A stretch of 64,000 nt of DNA from Pseudomonas sp. GTDB lineage: Bacteria > Pseudomonadota > Gammaproteobacteria > Pseudomonadales > Pseudomonadaceae. This document shows, piece after piece, positions 20,303 to 28,888 of the stretch (position 1 is its first letter; the number at the start of each line of letters is the position of its first letter). The notes under the pieces were generated by a model, which was not told where the DNA came from, did not search any database, and saw only the letters and a list, made by a program, of their open reading frames with translations. The DNA is taken from NCBI GenBank assembly GCA_007713455.1, contig VMRT01000008.1, forward strand, positions 1-64,000. The letters are read 5' to 3'. The position numbers were made by a program, and so were the translations under genes.

Positions 20303-21670
20303 ATGCAGGACCCCTACAGCGAGCGCATGAGCGCCAGCGAAAAACGCGCAGCTTCCGGGCTGGCCCTGGTTTTCGCTTTTCGCATGCTCGGCATGTTCAT
20401 GGTTTTGCCCGTGCTGGCAACCTACGGCATGGACCTGGAAGGCGCTACGCCGACCCTGATCGGTCTTGCGATAGGTGCCTATGGTTTGACCCAGGCGCTG
20501 CTGCAAATTCCCTTCGGTATCCTTTCCGATCGTATTGGTCGCCTGCCGATCATCTATTTCGGCCTGCTGATCTTTGCTGCCGGAGCCGCACTGGCGGCGA
20601 TGTCGGACAGTATCTGGGGCGTTATCGCCGGGCGCATCCTGCAAGGGGCGGGCGCGATTTCCGCTGCAGTGATGGCGCTGCTCTCGGACCTGACCCGCGA
20701 ACAGCACCGGACCAAGGCGATGGCGCTGATCGGCGTGAGCATCGGTTTTTCCTTCGCTGTCGCGATGATCGTCGGGCCATTGCTGACGCGTGCCTTCGGT
20801 CTCTCCGGGCTGTTCTGGGTAACCGCCGGCATGGCGTTGCTTGGCGGCGTCATCGTCGCGTTGCTGCCCAAGGCCCAGGCGCATGTGCGCCATCGTGAGT
20901 CGGGCGTCGCCAAGCAGGCCCTCGGCCTGACGCTGCGCCATCCTGATCTGCTGCGTCTGGATTTCAGTATTCTGGCGCTGCACGCGATCCTGATGGCCAG
21001 CTTCGTCGCGCTGCCGCTGGCACTGGTAGAGCAGGGCGCGTTGCCCAAGGAAGAGCATTGGTGGGTCTACCTCACGGCACTGCTGGTCGGCTTCTTCGGC
21101 ATGATTCCCTTCATTATTTATGGCGAGAAGAAGCGCCAGATGCGCCGCGTGCTGTTGGGCGCGGTCTCCGCGTTGCTGCTCTGCGAGCTGTTCTTCTGGT
21201 GGTTCGGAAATGGCTTGTGGATGCTGGTCGTCGGCATGGTGGGCTTCTTCATCGCGTTCAATCTGCTGGAAGCGTCGCTGCCTTCGTTGATCAGCAAAGT
21301 CGCGCCGGCCGGCGGCAAGGGCACCGCGATGGGCGTCTACTCCACCAGTCAGTTTCTCGGTGCCGGTCTCGGTGGCGTGCTGGGCGGCATGCTCTATCAG
21401 CAGGGTGGCCTGGCGCTGGTGTTCGCCGGTTGCGCTGCGCTGTGCGCGTTGTGGTTCGTGGTGGCCTTCAGCATGCGCGAACCTCCTTATGTAACGAGCC
21501 TGCGCTTGCCGCTGTCGGCCGGAGCGCTGGCCAACGCAGAACTTGGGCGTGACCTGCTGCAAGTCGCCGGTGTTAGCGACGTGCTCATCGTTGCCGACGA
21601 GGCGGCGGCCTATATCAAGGTCGATACGCAGCAACTGGATCGTGAAGCTCTTGATCGCCTGGTTTCCTGA
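20303..21670 (+). CDS. MFS permease with C-terminal YAM-like domain (YajR type)
   Basis: 455 residues with twelve hydrophobic segments and MFS motif A (GILSDRIGRLP) after the second. The last about 60 residues (GVSDVLIVADEAAAYIKVD and on) resemble the cytosolic ferredoxin-like YAM domain of E. coli YajR, a drug/H+ antiporter-type protein of unsettled substrate. The same family lies between uvrA and ssb in P. aeruginosa as I recall. The annotation as exporter is by family only. Confidence 0.85.
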   Translation: MQDPYSERMSASEKRAASGLALVFAFRMLGMFMVLPVLATYGMDLEGATPTLIGLAIGAYGLTQALLQIPFGILSDRIGRLPIIYFGLLIFAAGAALAAMSDSIWGVIAGRILQGAGAISAAVMALLSDLTREQHRTKAMALIGVSIGFSFAVAMIVGPLLTRAFGLSGLFWVTAGMALLGGVIVALLPKAQAHVRHRESGVAKQALGLTLRHPDLLRLDFSILALHAILMASFVALPLALVEQGALPKEEHWWVYLTALLVGFFGMIPFIIYGEKKRQMRRVLLGAVSALLLCELFFWWFGNGLWMLVVGMVGFFIAFNLLEASLPSLISKVAPAGGKGTAMGVYSTSQFLGAGLGGVLGGMLYQQGGLALVFAGCAALCALWFVVAFSMREPPYVTSLRLPLSAGALANAELGRDLLQVAGVSDVLIVADEAAAYIKVDTQQLDREALDRLVS

Positions 21671-21827
21671 GGCACCTGTTCGCGGCTGCATAGTGCCGCG
21701 CAACATGAAAGTGCGTCGGTTGGCCGTCAGGGGTGGCTGAGGTAAGATTCGCGGTCATCGGCTTTGCTGGCGGTACAACCGCCATCGGTGAATCCATCCA
21801 ATTCAATGTTCCAATGAGGAGTTACCC

Positions 21828-22322
21828 ATGGCCAGAGGGGTGAATAAAGTCATCTTGATCGGCAATGTCGGCGGCGACCCGGAAACCCGCTACATGCCCA
21901 ATGGCAATGCGGTGACCAACATCACGCTGGCAACCACCGATAGCTGGAAGGACAAGCAGACCGGTCAGCTTCAGGAGCGTACCGAGTGGCATCGCGTGGT
22001 GTTGTTCGGCAAGGTTGCCGAGATCGCCGGCGAATACCTGCGCAAGGGTTCGCAATGCTACATCGAGGGACGCCTGCAGACCCGCGAGTGGGAGAAGGAC
22101 GGCGTCAAGCGCTACACAACCGAAATCGTCGTCGACATGAACGGCACCATGCAGCTGCTCGGTGGCCGTGGCGGCAGTTCCGACGATGCGCCGCGTCAGG
22201 CTCGCCCGCAGCAGCGTGAGCCGCAGCAGGCGCCGCGTCCGCAGGCCCAGCCGCAGCAGCCCGCTGCGCGGCAGCAGCCGGCACCGGACTACGACAGCTT
22301 CGACGACGACATCCCCTTCTAG
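21828..22322 (+). CDS. ssb: Single-stranded DNA-binding protein
   Basis: 164 residues: OB-fold domain 1-110 ([15 protein letters not shown]), a glutamine/proline-rich linker, and the acidic tip DDDIPF that recruits repair and replication proteins. Ribosome-binding site GAGGAG. No LexA box was found in the 157 bases before it. Confidence 0.97.
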   Translation: MARGVNKVILIGNVGGDPETRYMPNGNAVTNITLATTDSWKDKQTGQLQERTEWHRVVLFGKVAEIAGEYLRKGSQCYIEGRLQTREWEKDGVKRYTTEIVVDMNGTMQLLGGRGGSSDDAPRQARPQQREPQQAPRPQAQPQQPAARQQPAPDYDSFDDDIPF

Positions 22323-22332
22323 AGTTATCTGA

Positions 22333-23217
22333 ATGCGAATGCGCCTGATGCTGTTGGGCGGCGGCAATGCCCTGGGCCAGGCGCTCATCCGCCTCGGCGC
22401 CGAGGAAGACATCGGCTTCCTCGCGCCGCGACCGCCCGCTCAGGGCTGGGACGCCGCCAGTCTTACCCAGTTGCTCGACGACAACCGTCCGGATGTCGTG
22501 GTCAACCTTGCCTACTATTACGACTGGTTTCAGAGCGGACAGCCCAACGAGCCGGCGCTCGCCGCACAGGAGCGTGCGGTCGAGCGGCTCGCCGAACTCT
22601 GTCAGCACCATGATTTCGTCCTGTTGCAGCCATCGAGCTACCGGGTATTCGACGGTGCCCGAACCACGGCCTATAGCGAAAAGGACGAAGTGGCGCCGCT
22701 GGATGCACGAGGCAGGGCGCTTTGGCGCATCGAGCAGAGTGTGCGTTCGCTATGCCCGCGACATGTCCTGCTGCGTTTTGGCTGGTTGCTCGATGACAGT
22801 CGGGACGGTGTTCTAGGGCGCGTGCTGCAACGACTCGAGCAGAGCGAGGCGATACTGCTGGCGGATGACCGGCGCGGCAATCCGACACCTGTCGACGATG
22901 CCGCGCGTGTGATCCTTGCGGTATTGAAGCAGCTCGACTGCCAGGCTCCGCTGTGGGGTACCTATCACTACGGCGGACATGAGGCTTCCACCCCGTTGCT
23001 GGTCGCCCAGGCGTTGCTCGGCGAGGCCGGCAAGTATCGCGACGTCACAACGGCGAATCTGACGGCCGTGGCGCATGCCGCCTGTTCGGATGCCGCAGCC
23101 GAGCCGCAGCACGGCGTACTCGCCTGCAAGAAGATTTTTACCACTTTCGGCATCAAGCCTCGCGCCTGGCGCACCGGGTTGCCGAACCTGTTGGAGCGTT
23201 ACTACCGTCATGGCTGA
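22333..23217 (+). CDS. RmlD-like SDR protein with degenerate active site
   Basis: 294 residues. The N-terminal glycine-rich turn (LLGGGNALGQ) and the overall pattern match RmlD-type dTDP-4-dehydrorhamnose reductases of the extended SDR family. At the place of the catalytic YxxxK, normally GxTKxxGE, it reads DARGRALWRIE (about 124-134), without Tyr or Lys. It may bind a nucleotide sugar without reducing it, or use other residues. It follows ssb by ten bases and overlaps the epimerase gene by eight, so the two are probably made together. No specific function is known to me. Confidence 0.65.
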   Translation: MRMRLMLLGGGNALGQALIRLGAEEDIGFLAPRPPAQGWDAASLTQLLDDNRPDVVVNLAYYYDWFQSGQPNEPALAAQERAVERLAELCQHHDFVLLQPSSYRVFDGARTTAYSEKDEVAPLDARGRALWRIEQSVRSLCPRHVLLRFGWLLDDSRDGVLGRVLQRLEQSEAILLADDRRGNPTPVDDAARVILAVLKQLDCQAPLWGTYHYGGHEASTPLLVAQALLGEAGKYRDVTTANLTAVAHAACSDAAAEPQHGVLACKKIFTTFGIKPRAWRTGLPNLLERYYRHG

Positions 23218-24139
23218 TGCCCCGATTCTGGTCACCGGCGGTGCCGGGTTCATTGGATCGAACCTGGTCGATGCGTTGCTGGCGCGCGGCTATGCCGTTC
23301 GTGTGCTGGACAATCTCTCGACCGGCAAGCGCGAAAACCTGCCGCAAGATGCACGCGTGGAGCTGATCGTCGGCGATGTCGCCGATGCCGATAGCGTGCG
23401 TCGTGCGGTGCAGGGATGCCGGGCGGTGGTGCATCTGGCCGCGGTGGCGTCGGTGCAGGCGTCGGTGGATGATCCATTCGGTACGCACCAGAGCAACCTG
23501 ATTGGCACGCTCAATCTGTGTGAGGCGATGCGCGAGTCGGGTGTGAAGCGTGTGCTGTTTGCCTCGAGCGCAGCGGTCTATGGCAACAACGGCGAAGGCC
23601 ATGCTATCGATGAGGACACACCGAAGGCGCCCCTGACACCCTATGCCGCGGACAAGCTGACCAGCGAGCACTACCTGGATTTCTATCGGCGCCAGCATGG
23701 TCTGGAGCCGGTGGTGTTCCGTTTCTTCAATATCTTCGGGCCGCGGCAGGATCCATCGTCACCGTATTCCGGTGTGATCAGCATCTTCACCGAGCGGGCG
23801 CAGAAGGGTTTGCCGATTGCGGTGTTCGGCGATGGCGAGCAGACGCGCGATTTTCTCTACGTTGCCGATCTGGTCGAGGTGTTGGTGCAGGCGCTGGAGT
23901 CGCCCGAGGCAGTGGAGGGCGCGGTGAATGTTGGGCTGAATCAGGCCACTTCTCTGAATCAGCTGCTAGCGGCCATCGGTGACGTGTTGGGCGGGCTTCC
24001 CGAGGTGAGCTATCAGGCCGCGCGGCCGGGGGATATTCGACATTCGCGGGCGAATAATGCCCGGCTAGTGCAGCGCTATCGTCTGCCGGAACCGCCGACC
24101 GGCATGCGGGAAGGGTTGGCGAAGCTGTTGGGTTTGTAG
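23210..24139 (+). CDS. NAD-dependent sugar-nucleotide epimerase/dehydratase (extended SDR)
   Basis: 309 residues. NAD-binding TGGAGFIGS at 9-17, SSAAVYG, and the catalytic pair Tyr145-Lys149 in YAADK make it an active extended SDR, closest in pattern to UDP-glucose 4-epimerases. A longer frame begins at 23075 inside the previous gene, but ATG 23210 gives the standard N terminus. It probably acts on a UDP-sugar for surface polysaccharide; the exact substrate is open. The gene ends at a symmetrical terminator shared with ompW. Confidence 0.85.
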   Translation: MADAPILVTGGAGFIGSNLVDALLARGYAVRVLDNLSTGKRENLPQDARVELIVGDVADADSVRRAVQGCRAVVHLAAVASVQASVDDPFGTHQSNLIGTLNLCEAMRESGVKRVLFASSAAVYGNNGEGHAIDEDTPKAPLTPYAADKLTSEHYLDFYRRQHGLEPVVFRFFNIFGPRQDPSSPYSGVISIFTERAQKGLPIAVFGDGEQTRDFLYVADLVEVLVQALESPEAVEGAVNVGLNQATSLNQLLAAIGDVLGGLPEVSYQAARPGDIRHSRANNARLVQRYRLPEPPTGMREGLAKLLGL

Positions 24140-24157
24140 GTTGCAAACTCTGAAAAC

Positions 24158-24184
24158 ACAAAAGGCGCCCTAGGCGCCTTTTGT
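24158..24184. terminator. Bidirectional terminator
   Basis: A perfect twelve-base stem ACAAAAGGCGCC/GGCGCCTTTTGT with loop CTA; A and T runs on either side let it serve both the epimerase gene and the convergent ompW. Confidence 0.92.
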
Positions 24185-24213
24185 CTGTCTGCGATCCGGC
24201 TGGGCCGGTTACG

Positions 24214-24898
24214 TCAGAACTTGTAGCCGAGACCGACCATGTAGACGAAGGGGTCGACGTCTACGTCGACTTTGACTTTGTCGCCAGCCAAGTAAGTGGT
24301 GCCGGTCGTGTCGATGTCGATATAGCGAAGCTGAGCGTTCAGCATGATGTTGTCGGTCAGCATATAGTCCATGCCAACTTGAGCGGCCAGGCCCCAAGAG
24401 TCCTTCATGTCCAGTCCGCTAAAACCTTTGTCTTCGGCGCTGCTGCTCAGTTCGGTGTCGAAGAACCAAGTGTAGTTGATGCCGGCACCGACATAAGGCT
24501 GGAACGCTGAGGTCTTGTCCAGCGGGTAGTAGATAACGCTGAGGGTCGGCGGCAGGTGCTTGAGGCTGCCCAGCTTGCCGTTCAGGCCTGCATATGGTCC
24601 TGGCATTCCCTTCACGCCAACGTCGTGACTGAAAGGAGTTGCGGCCAACAGTTCAATACCCACCTTAGTCGGTGACCATGTAGGCGAAGTTCAGGCCCAG
24701 CTGAGTATTGCTGTCCAGCGTAGCTTTGGAGCCAGCGACGTCGCCGAGAACGGCATGGTTGATGTCACTGCTATCTTCGTGCGGATCAACGGTAATAGCA
24801 CCAGCGCGAACGATGATGTCCCCGGCTTCGAAAGCCTGGGCGAAGGGTGCGGCCAGCGCCAGGGCCAGCGCGGAAGCGGTGAACAGGGTCTTGCGCAT
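24214..24898 (-). pseudogene. oprG: OmpW/OprG-family outer-membrane protein, frameshifted
   Basis: The first 77 codons (24665-24898) give a signal peptide (MRKTLFTASALALALAAPF...) and the OmpW N-terminal strands through FAYMVTD, then TAA at 24665-24667. The remaining 149 codons (24214-24663) continue at once in another frame with VGIELLAATPFSHD and end in the outer-membrane terminal phenylalanine (GLGYKF). Removing one base (the A at 24667, plus strand) joins them as TDKVGIELL, 227 residues, the normal family length. OmpW proteins form eight-stranded barrels thought to pass small hydrophobic molecules. Either the gene is broken by a one-base insertion or the base is a sequencing error. Confidence 0.88.
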
Positions 24899-24934
24899 GA
24901 TGATGCTCCGTTTGTTGGAATGCGATTGGGCGCC

Positions 24935-24975
24935 ATGGTAGGTGCTGAGCGCTGGGGCTTTTTGATCCAGCTCAA
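24935..24975 (-). promoter_or_regulatory. ANR/FNR-type promoter of ompW/oprG
   Basis: TTGAT-CCAG-CTCAA at 24962-24975 matches TTGAT-N4-ATCAA in nine of ten positions. Read on the minus strand, TACCAT (24935-24940) is a suitable -10, placing the box centre about 41 bases before the start, the class II FNR geometry. OprG of P. aeruginosa is known to be ANR-dependent. Confidence 0.65.
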
Positions 24976-25012
24976 TGAAAAACGCCGCCTCGACTGCGAC
25001 GAAACGCCCGGG

Positions 25013-25049
25013 TTGCTTTGCGTCAACTCACAGATGATAATGTTTCTCT
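25013..25049 (+). promoter_or_regulatory. Promoter and Fur-like box of the TonB cluster
   Basis: TTGCTT (25013-25018), 17-base spacer, GATAAT (25036-25041). The -10 lies inside TGATAAT-G-TTTCTCT (25035-25049), 11 of 14 with the 7-1-7 Fur consensus. A nine-base inverted repeat, GTCAACTCA at 25022 and TGAGTTAAC at 25052, frames the -10 region. Confidence 0.55.
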
Positions 25050-25082
25050 TTTGAGTTAACGACCGTCTGCAAGGACCCTTCA

Positions 25083-25868
25083 ATGCCTTCCTTCTTTCCC
25101 CGCCTGCTGGCGGTTGCCGTGCTGCCGTGCTGTCTTCAGCTTTATGCCGGGTCGCTGTCCGCGGCACCGCTGGATGCTGCGCTGGATGAGAGCGAGCGTT
25201 TGTCTGCGGAGGCGAAGGCCTCGCAGGCGCGGATCGACCAGCTCGACGACGCCACTCGCGAGATGCTCAACGAGTACCGCAGTGCTTTGCAGCAGACCGA
25301 AGCGCTGAAGGCCTACAACAAGCAGTTGCAGGAGCTGACCGCGGCGCAGAACAAGGAGCTGGTGGGCTTTCAGCGCCAGCTGGACAGCATCGAGCGCACC
25401 CAGGAAGCCGTTACGCCGCAGATGAGCCGTATGGTCGAGGTGCTGGGGGAATTCATCGCGGCCGATCTGCCGTTCCTCCCCGATGAGCGTGCCGACCGTC
25501 TGGCCGGCCTGCAGGACCTACTGCCACGCGCCGACGTCAGCCTGGCGGAAAAGTACCGGCGCATCCTCGAGGCCTATCAGATCGAAAGCGATTACGGCCG
25601 CACGCTGGAAGCCTGGCGTGGCGAGCTGCCGGGCGACGCGGAGTCACGCAGCGTCGAATTCCTGCGGCTCGGTCGAGTGATGCTCTATTACCAGACTCTC
25701 GATGCTCACGAGAGCGGCTGGTGGAATCCGCAGACTCGCGCCTGGGAAGTGCTCGACGGCAGCGCCCGCCGACCGCTTACGCAGGCCATCGCCATCGCCC
25801 GTCAGCAACAGGCTCCGGCCTACCTGCAATTGCCCGTGAAGACCCTGGCCGAGGAGGCCGCGCAATGA
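25083..25868 (+). CDS. DUF3450 periplasmic coiled-coil protein of a TonB system
   Basis: 261 residues with a signal peptide (about 1-28, ending GSLSAA) and a long coiled coil (about 30-115), then a globular part. It matches the DUF3450 family, which as I know it is found at the head of TonB2-type clusters in gammaproteobacteria; its role is not established, perhaps a periplasmic partner of the energy-transducing complex. AAGGA ribosome-binding site. The stop overlaps the next gene by four bases (ATGA). Confidence 0.8.
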   Translation: MPSFFPRLLAVAVLPCCLQLYAGSLSAAPLDAALDESERLSAEAKASQARIDQLDDATREMLNEYRSALQQTEALKAYNKQLQELTAAQNKELVGFQRQLDSIERTQEAVTPQMSRMVEVLGEFIAADLPFLPDERADRLAGLQDLLPRADVSLAEKYRRILEAYQIESDYGRTLEAWRGELPGDAESRSVEFLRLGRVMLYYQTLDAHESGWWNPQTRAWEVLDGSARRPLTQAIAIARQQQAPAYLQLPVKTLAEEAAQ

Positions 25869-27211
25869 GCCGTCTGTTTTCCCTCCTTCTTGTCGCGCTG
25901 TTGCCCCTCACGGCTCATTCGGCAGAACCGCTCAGTCCCGACCAGCTGCTCGAGCGCATTCGCAGCGACCGTGCCGCTGAGGTCAGCGCCATGCAGGCCC
26001 GCGAGCAGGCCTTCGTTCGTGATCGTGGCGAGCAGCAGCAACTGCTTTCCCGTGCCCGTGCCGCACTGGCCGAGCAGAAGGCCGAGGCCGAACGCCTGAA
26101 GGCCGACTTCGATCGCCAGGAGGCCGAGCTGGCCGAGCAGGAAAAACTCCTGGCGCAGCGTGTTGGCCATCTGGGTGAGCTGTTCGGCGTCGTGCGCCAG
26201 AGTGCAGGTGACATCGCTGGCCAGTGGCAGGACAGTCTGCTCAACGCTCAGTATCCCGAGCGCCTGACCCAGCTGCGCAGCCTGGCGGAAAGCCGCGCGC
26301 TGCCGTCGGCCGATGACCTCGATGCGTTCTGGATGACCCTGCTGGAAGACCTGGCGGCCAGCGGCCGCGTCGAGCGCGTACAGCTGCCGGTGGTGGGCAC
26401 CGATGGCGCGCGCAGCGAGCAGCCGGTACTGCGGGTCGGCAGCTTCTCCGCATTCACCGACGAGGCCTTCCTGCGCTACGACGCCGATGCCGGCGAGCTG
26501 CTGGTACCGACACGCCAGCCGTCCGGTCAGGGTTTGATCGAAGACTATCTGAGCAGCTCCGATGCGCTGGCTACATTGCCGGTGGATCCGAGCCGCGGCA
26601 CGCTGATCGCCCAGTTGCAACGCCAGCCGGACCTGTGGGATCGCGTCAAGCAAGGTGGTCTGGTGGGTGGCGTCATTCTGGTGCTCGGTGCCGTCGGCCT
26701 GCTGCTGGCGATCTGGCGCATGGTGTATCTGGGTGGCGTCGGTCGCAAGGTGGGCAGCCAGATGCGCGAGCTGAACCAGCCGCGCGATGACAATCCGCTC
26801 GGCCGAATCATCGGCGTGCTGGGGCCGAAGCCACAGTTGTCGGATCTGGAGACCCTCGAGCTCAAGCTGGACGAGGCGATCCTCCAGGAAACCCCGCCAC
26901 TGGAGCGCGGTCAGCCGCTGCTCAAGCTGCTGGCAGCTGTTGCACCGCTGCTCGGCCTGCTGGGCACCGTGACCGGCATGATCATCACTTTCCAGGCCAT
27001 CACCCAGAGCGGTGGCGGCGACTCGCGGCTGATGGCCGACGGTATCTCCCAGGCGCTGGTAACCACGGTGCTGGGCCTGGTGGTGGCGATTCCGCTGCTG
27101 TTCCTGCACAGCCTGCTGGCCAGCCGTAGCAAGGCGCTGATCCAGTTGCTGGAGCAGCAGAGCGCCGGCCTCATCGCGCTGCACCTGTCGGGGGCGCCAC
27201 GTCGTGACTGA
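25865..27211 (+). CDS. MotA/TolQ/ExbB protein with periplasmic coiled coil (TtpC-like)
   Basis: 448 residues. Signal peptide about 1-20 (MSRLFSLLLVALLPLTAHSA), coiled coil about 25-115, then three membrane segments in the last 200 residues in the order of the ExbB proton-channel family, with LLGLLGTVTGMI in the second. This architecture matches TtpC, required with ExbB2-ExbD2-TonB2 in Vibrio. A frame opens upstream at 25721, but ATG 25865 gives the signal peptide and the overlap with the preceding stop. It overlaps the next gene by eight bases. Confidence 0.82.
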   Translation: MSRLFSLLLVALLPLTAHSAEPLSPDQLLERIRSDRAAEVSAMQAREQAFVRDRGEQQQLLSRARAALAEQKAEAERLKADFDRQEAELAEQEKLLAQRVGHLGELFGVVRQSAGDIAGQWQDSLLNAQYPERLTQLRSLAESRALPSADDLDAFWMTLLEDLAASGRVERVQLPVVGTDGARSEQPVLRVGSFSAFTDEAFLRYDADAGELLVPTRQPSGQGLIEDYLSSSDALATLPVDPSRGTLIAQLQRQPDLWDRVKQGGLVGGVILVLGAVGLLLAIWRMVYLGGVGRKVGSQMRELNQPRDDNPLGRIIGVLGPKPQLSDLETLELKLDEAILQETPPLERGQPLLKLLAAVAPLLGLLGTVTGMIITFQAITQSGGGDSRLMADGISQALVTTVLGLVVAIPLLFLHSLLASRSKALIQLLEQQSAGLIALHLSGAPRRD

Positions 27212-27749
27212 TCTGCGCGCTCACTGGCTGGGTCTGATCGACAGCGGTCACGCGCTGCTCGATTTCATGGCTGCCGGCGGCGTGGTGATGTGGGCGCTGG
27301 CTGGCCTGTGCGTGCTGTATTGGACACTGGTCTTCGAACGCCTCTGGTTCATGCGGCGGGTCTTCCCGCACTGGGTCGAGTCACGCCGCCAGGCCTGGGC
27401 GCAGATGGCCGATGAGCCTGGTAGCTGGCAGCGTGCGGTGCGTTCGGCCTGGCTCGCGCAGGCTCAGCAGCAGTTGTCCGGACCGCTACGGCTGAGCAAG
27501 ACCTTGGTGGCGATGTATCCGCTGCTTGGCTTGCTCGGTACGGTCAGCGGCATGATCGCGGTTTTCGACGTGCTGGCGCTCAGTGGCACCGGCAACCCAC
27601 GCGGCATGGCCGCGGGTGTCTGGCAGGCGACCCTGCCGACCATGGCCGGCATGGTGCTGGCCATCACAGGATTGTTCAGTCTGGCGCGCCTAGAGCGAAT
27701 CGCGCGCCAGTCTCTCGACCGGCTGGCTGACCAGCTGCGTCATGACTGA
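27204..27749 (+). CDS. exbB: Biopolymer transport protein ExbB (TonB2 type)
   Basis: 181 residues from a GTG start overlapping the previous gene. Three membrane segments; the second and third contain YPLLGLLGTVSGMI and the TMAGMVLAITGLF helix that lines the proton path. It forms the pentameric ring around ExbD dimers that turns proton flow into TonB motion. It is shorter than classical ExbB, as usual for the ExbB2 branch. Confidence 0.88.
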   Translation: MTDLRAHWLGLIDSGHALLDFMAAGGVVMWALAGLCVLYWTLVFERLWFMRRVFPHWVESRRQAWAQMADEPGSWQRAVRSAWLAQAQQQLSGPLRLSKTLVAMYPLLGLLGTVSGMIAVFDVLALSGTGNPRGMAAGVWQATLPTMAGMVLAITGLFSLARLERIARQSLDRLADQLRHD

Positions 27750-27760
27750 GGATTAGCGGG

Positions 27761-28174
27761 ATGCGTATGCGCCGTCATCATTACCAGCAGGAAGAAGATA
27801 CCGGCATCGATCTCACGCCGATGCTCGATGTGGTCTTCATCATGCTGATCTTCTTCATCGTCACCAGCTCCTTCATCAAGGAATCCGGTGTCGAAGTCCA
27901 GCGCCCGCAGGCGGACACCGCCAGCACCCAGGACAAGGGCAATATTCTCATCGCCGTCACGGCCGATGGCCAGGTCTGGATCGACAAGCAAGTGGTCGAC
28001 GTACGCAGTGTGCGGGCGCATGTCGAGCGGCTGCGCGTCGATCAGCCGGAGGGCGCGGTGGTCGTCCAGGCTGACCAGGATGCGCGCACCGGCCTGGTGG
28101 TGCAGGTCATGGACCAGGCGCGTCAGGCCGGCGTGCAAGACGTTGCGCTGGCCGCCAGCACGGGGGCGCGCTGA
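27761..28174 (+). CDS. exbD: Biopolymer transport protein ExbD
   Basis: 137 residues. One N-terminal membrane helix carries the essential Asp23 in LTPMLDVVFIMLIFF; the rest is the periplasmic domain. Its last base is the first base of the tonB ATG (TGATG). Confidence 0.92.
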   Translation: MRMRRHHYQQEEDTGIDLTPMLDVVFIMLIFFIVTSSFIKESGVEVQRPQADTASTQDKGNILIAVTADGQVWIDKQVVDVRSVRAHVERLRVDQPEGAVVVQADQDARTGLVVQVMDQARQAGVQDVALAASTGAR

Positions 28175-28887
28175 TGCAACCGCGGCTGGCCCGTTTCAGT
28201 CTGGCCTTCATCGCCGCCTGTGTGGTGGCGTTGCTGCTGTTCGCCCTGATGCTGAGCATGGTCAATCCCCCGCGCAGCAAGATTGAGGAAGATCCACTGG
28301 CGATTGCCAATTTTGTGCGCATGGATGGGCGCAACGAGGACACCGCCACGCGTTCACGTCAGCAGGCGCCACAGCCACCGCAGCCGAAGACGCCACAGCC
28401 GCCGACGCCTCCGACGCCGAACATGGCGACCCCAGACGCCAATCTGCCCAAGCTCGACCTCGACCTGCCGAACATCGATGCGGGCGTATCGGTCGCCACC
28501 GCTCCGGCGCCCAGTCTGTCCGGCCTGACGGCGGCACAGAGTGCCCCGGCCGCGGCGCCAGCGCCGGCCAGTGCGGCAGTCGAAGCGGCGGGCAAGCCCG
28601 GCGGCCCGGAGCAGGAAGTGATGCCGCTCAATGATGTACGTCCGGAGTATCCCTACCGTGCGCGGCAACAGGGCATCGAAGGGCATATCAAACTGGCGTT
28701 CACCATCAACCCGCAAGGGCGGGTGGAGAACATCCGCGTGCTGGAAGCCTCGCCTCGTAACGTGTTCGATCGCGAGGCCCGGCGCGCGGCGGCCCGCTGG
28801 CGTTTCGCTCCGCGTACCGAAAACGGTGCACCGGTATCCCGTGAAGCCGTGAAAACCCTGCACTTCCGCCTGCAAGGAGAACGCTGA
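28174..28887 (+). CDS. tonB: TonB energy transducer
   Basis: 237 residues. A single membrane helix near the N terminus (about 8-30), a proline-rich spacer with PQPPTPPTP repeats (about 60-95), and a C-terminal TonB fold (about 150-237) with DVRPEYPYRARQQGIEGHI. It connects ExbB-ExbD to outer-membrane receptors; candidate clients in the window are BtuB (46901-48760) and unseen metal receptors. rpm-like spacing of one base to the next gene. Confidence 0.9.
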   Translation: MQPRLARFSLAFIAACVVALLLFALMLSMVNPPRSKIEEDPLAIANFVRMDGRNEDTATRSRQQAPQPPQPKTPQPPTPPTPNMATPDANLPKLDLDLPNIDAGVSVATAPAPSLSGLTAAQSAPAAAPAPASAAVEAAGKPGGPEQEVMPLNDVRPEYPYRARQQGIEGHIKLAFTINPQGRVENIRVLEASPRNVFDREARRAAARWRFAPRTENGAPVSREAVKTLHFRLQGER

Positions 28888-28888
28888 G

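Noticed and set aside
20156-21706. 516-residue minus frame opposite the MFS gene
   Set aside because: Hydrophilic, compositionally odd and antisense to a twelve-span permease; no ribosome-binding site.
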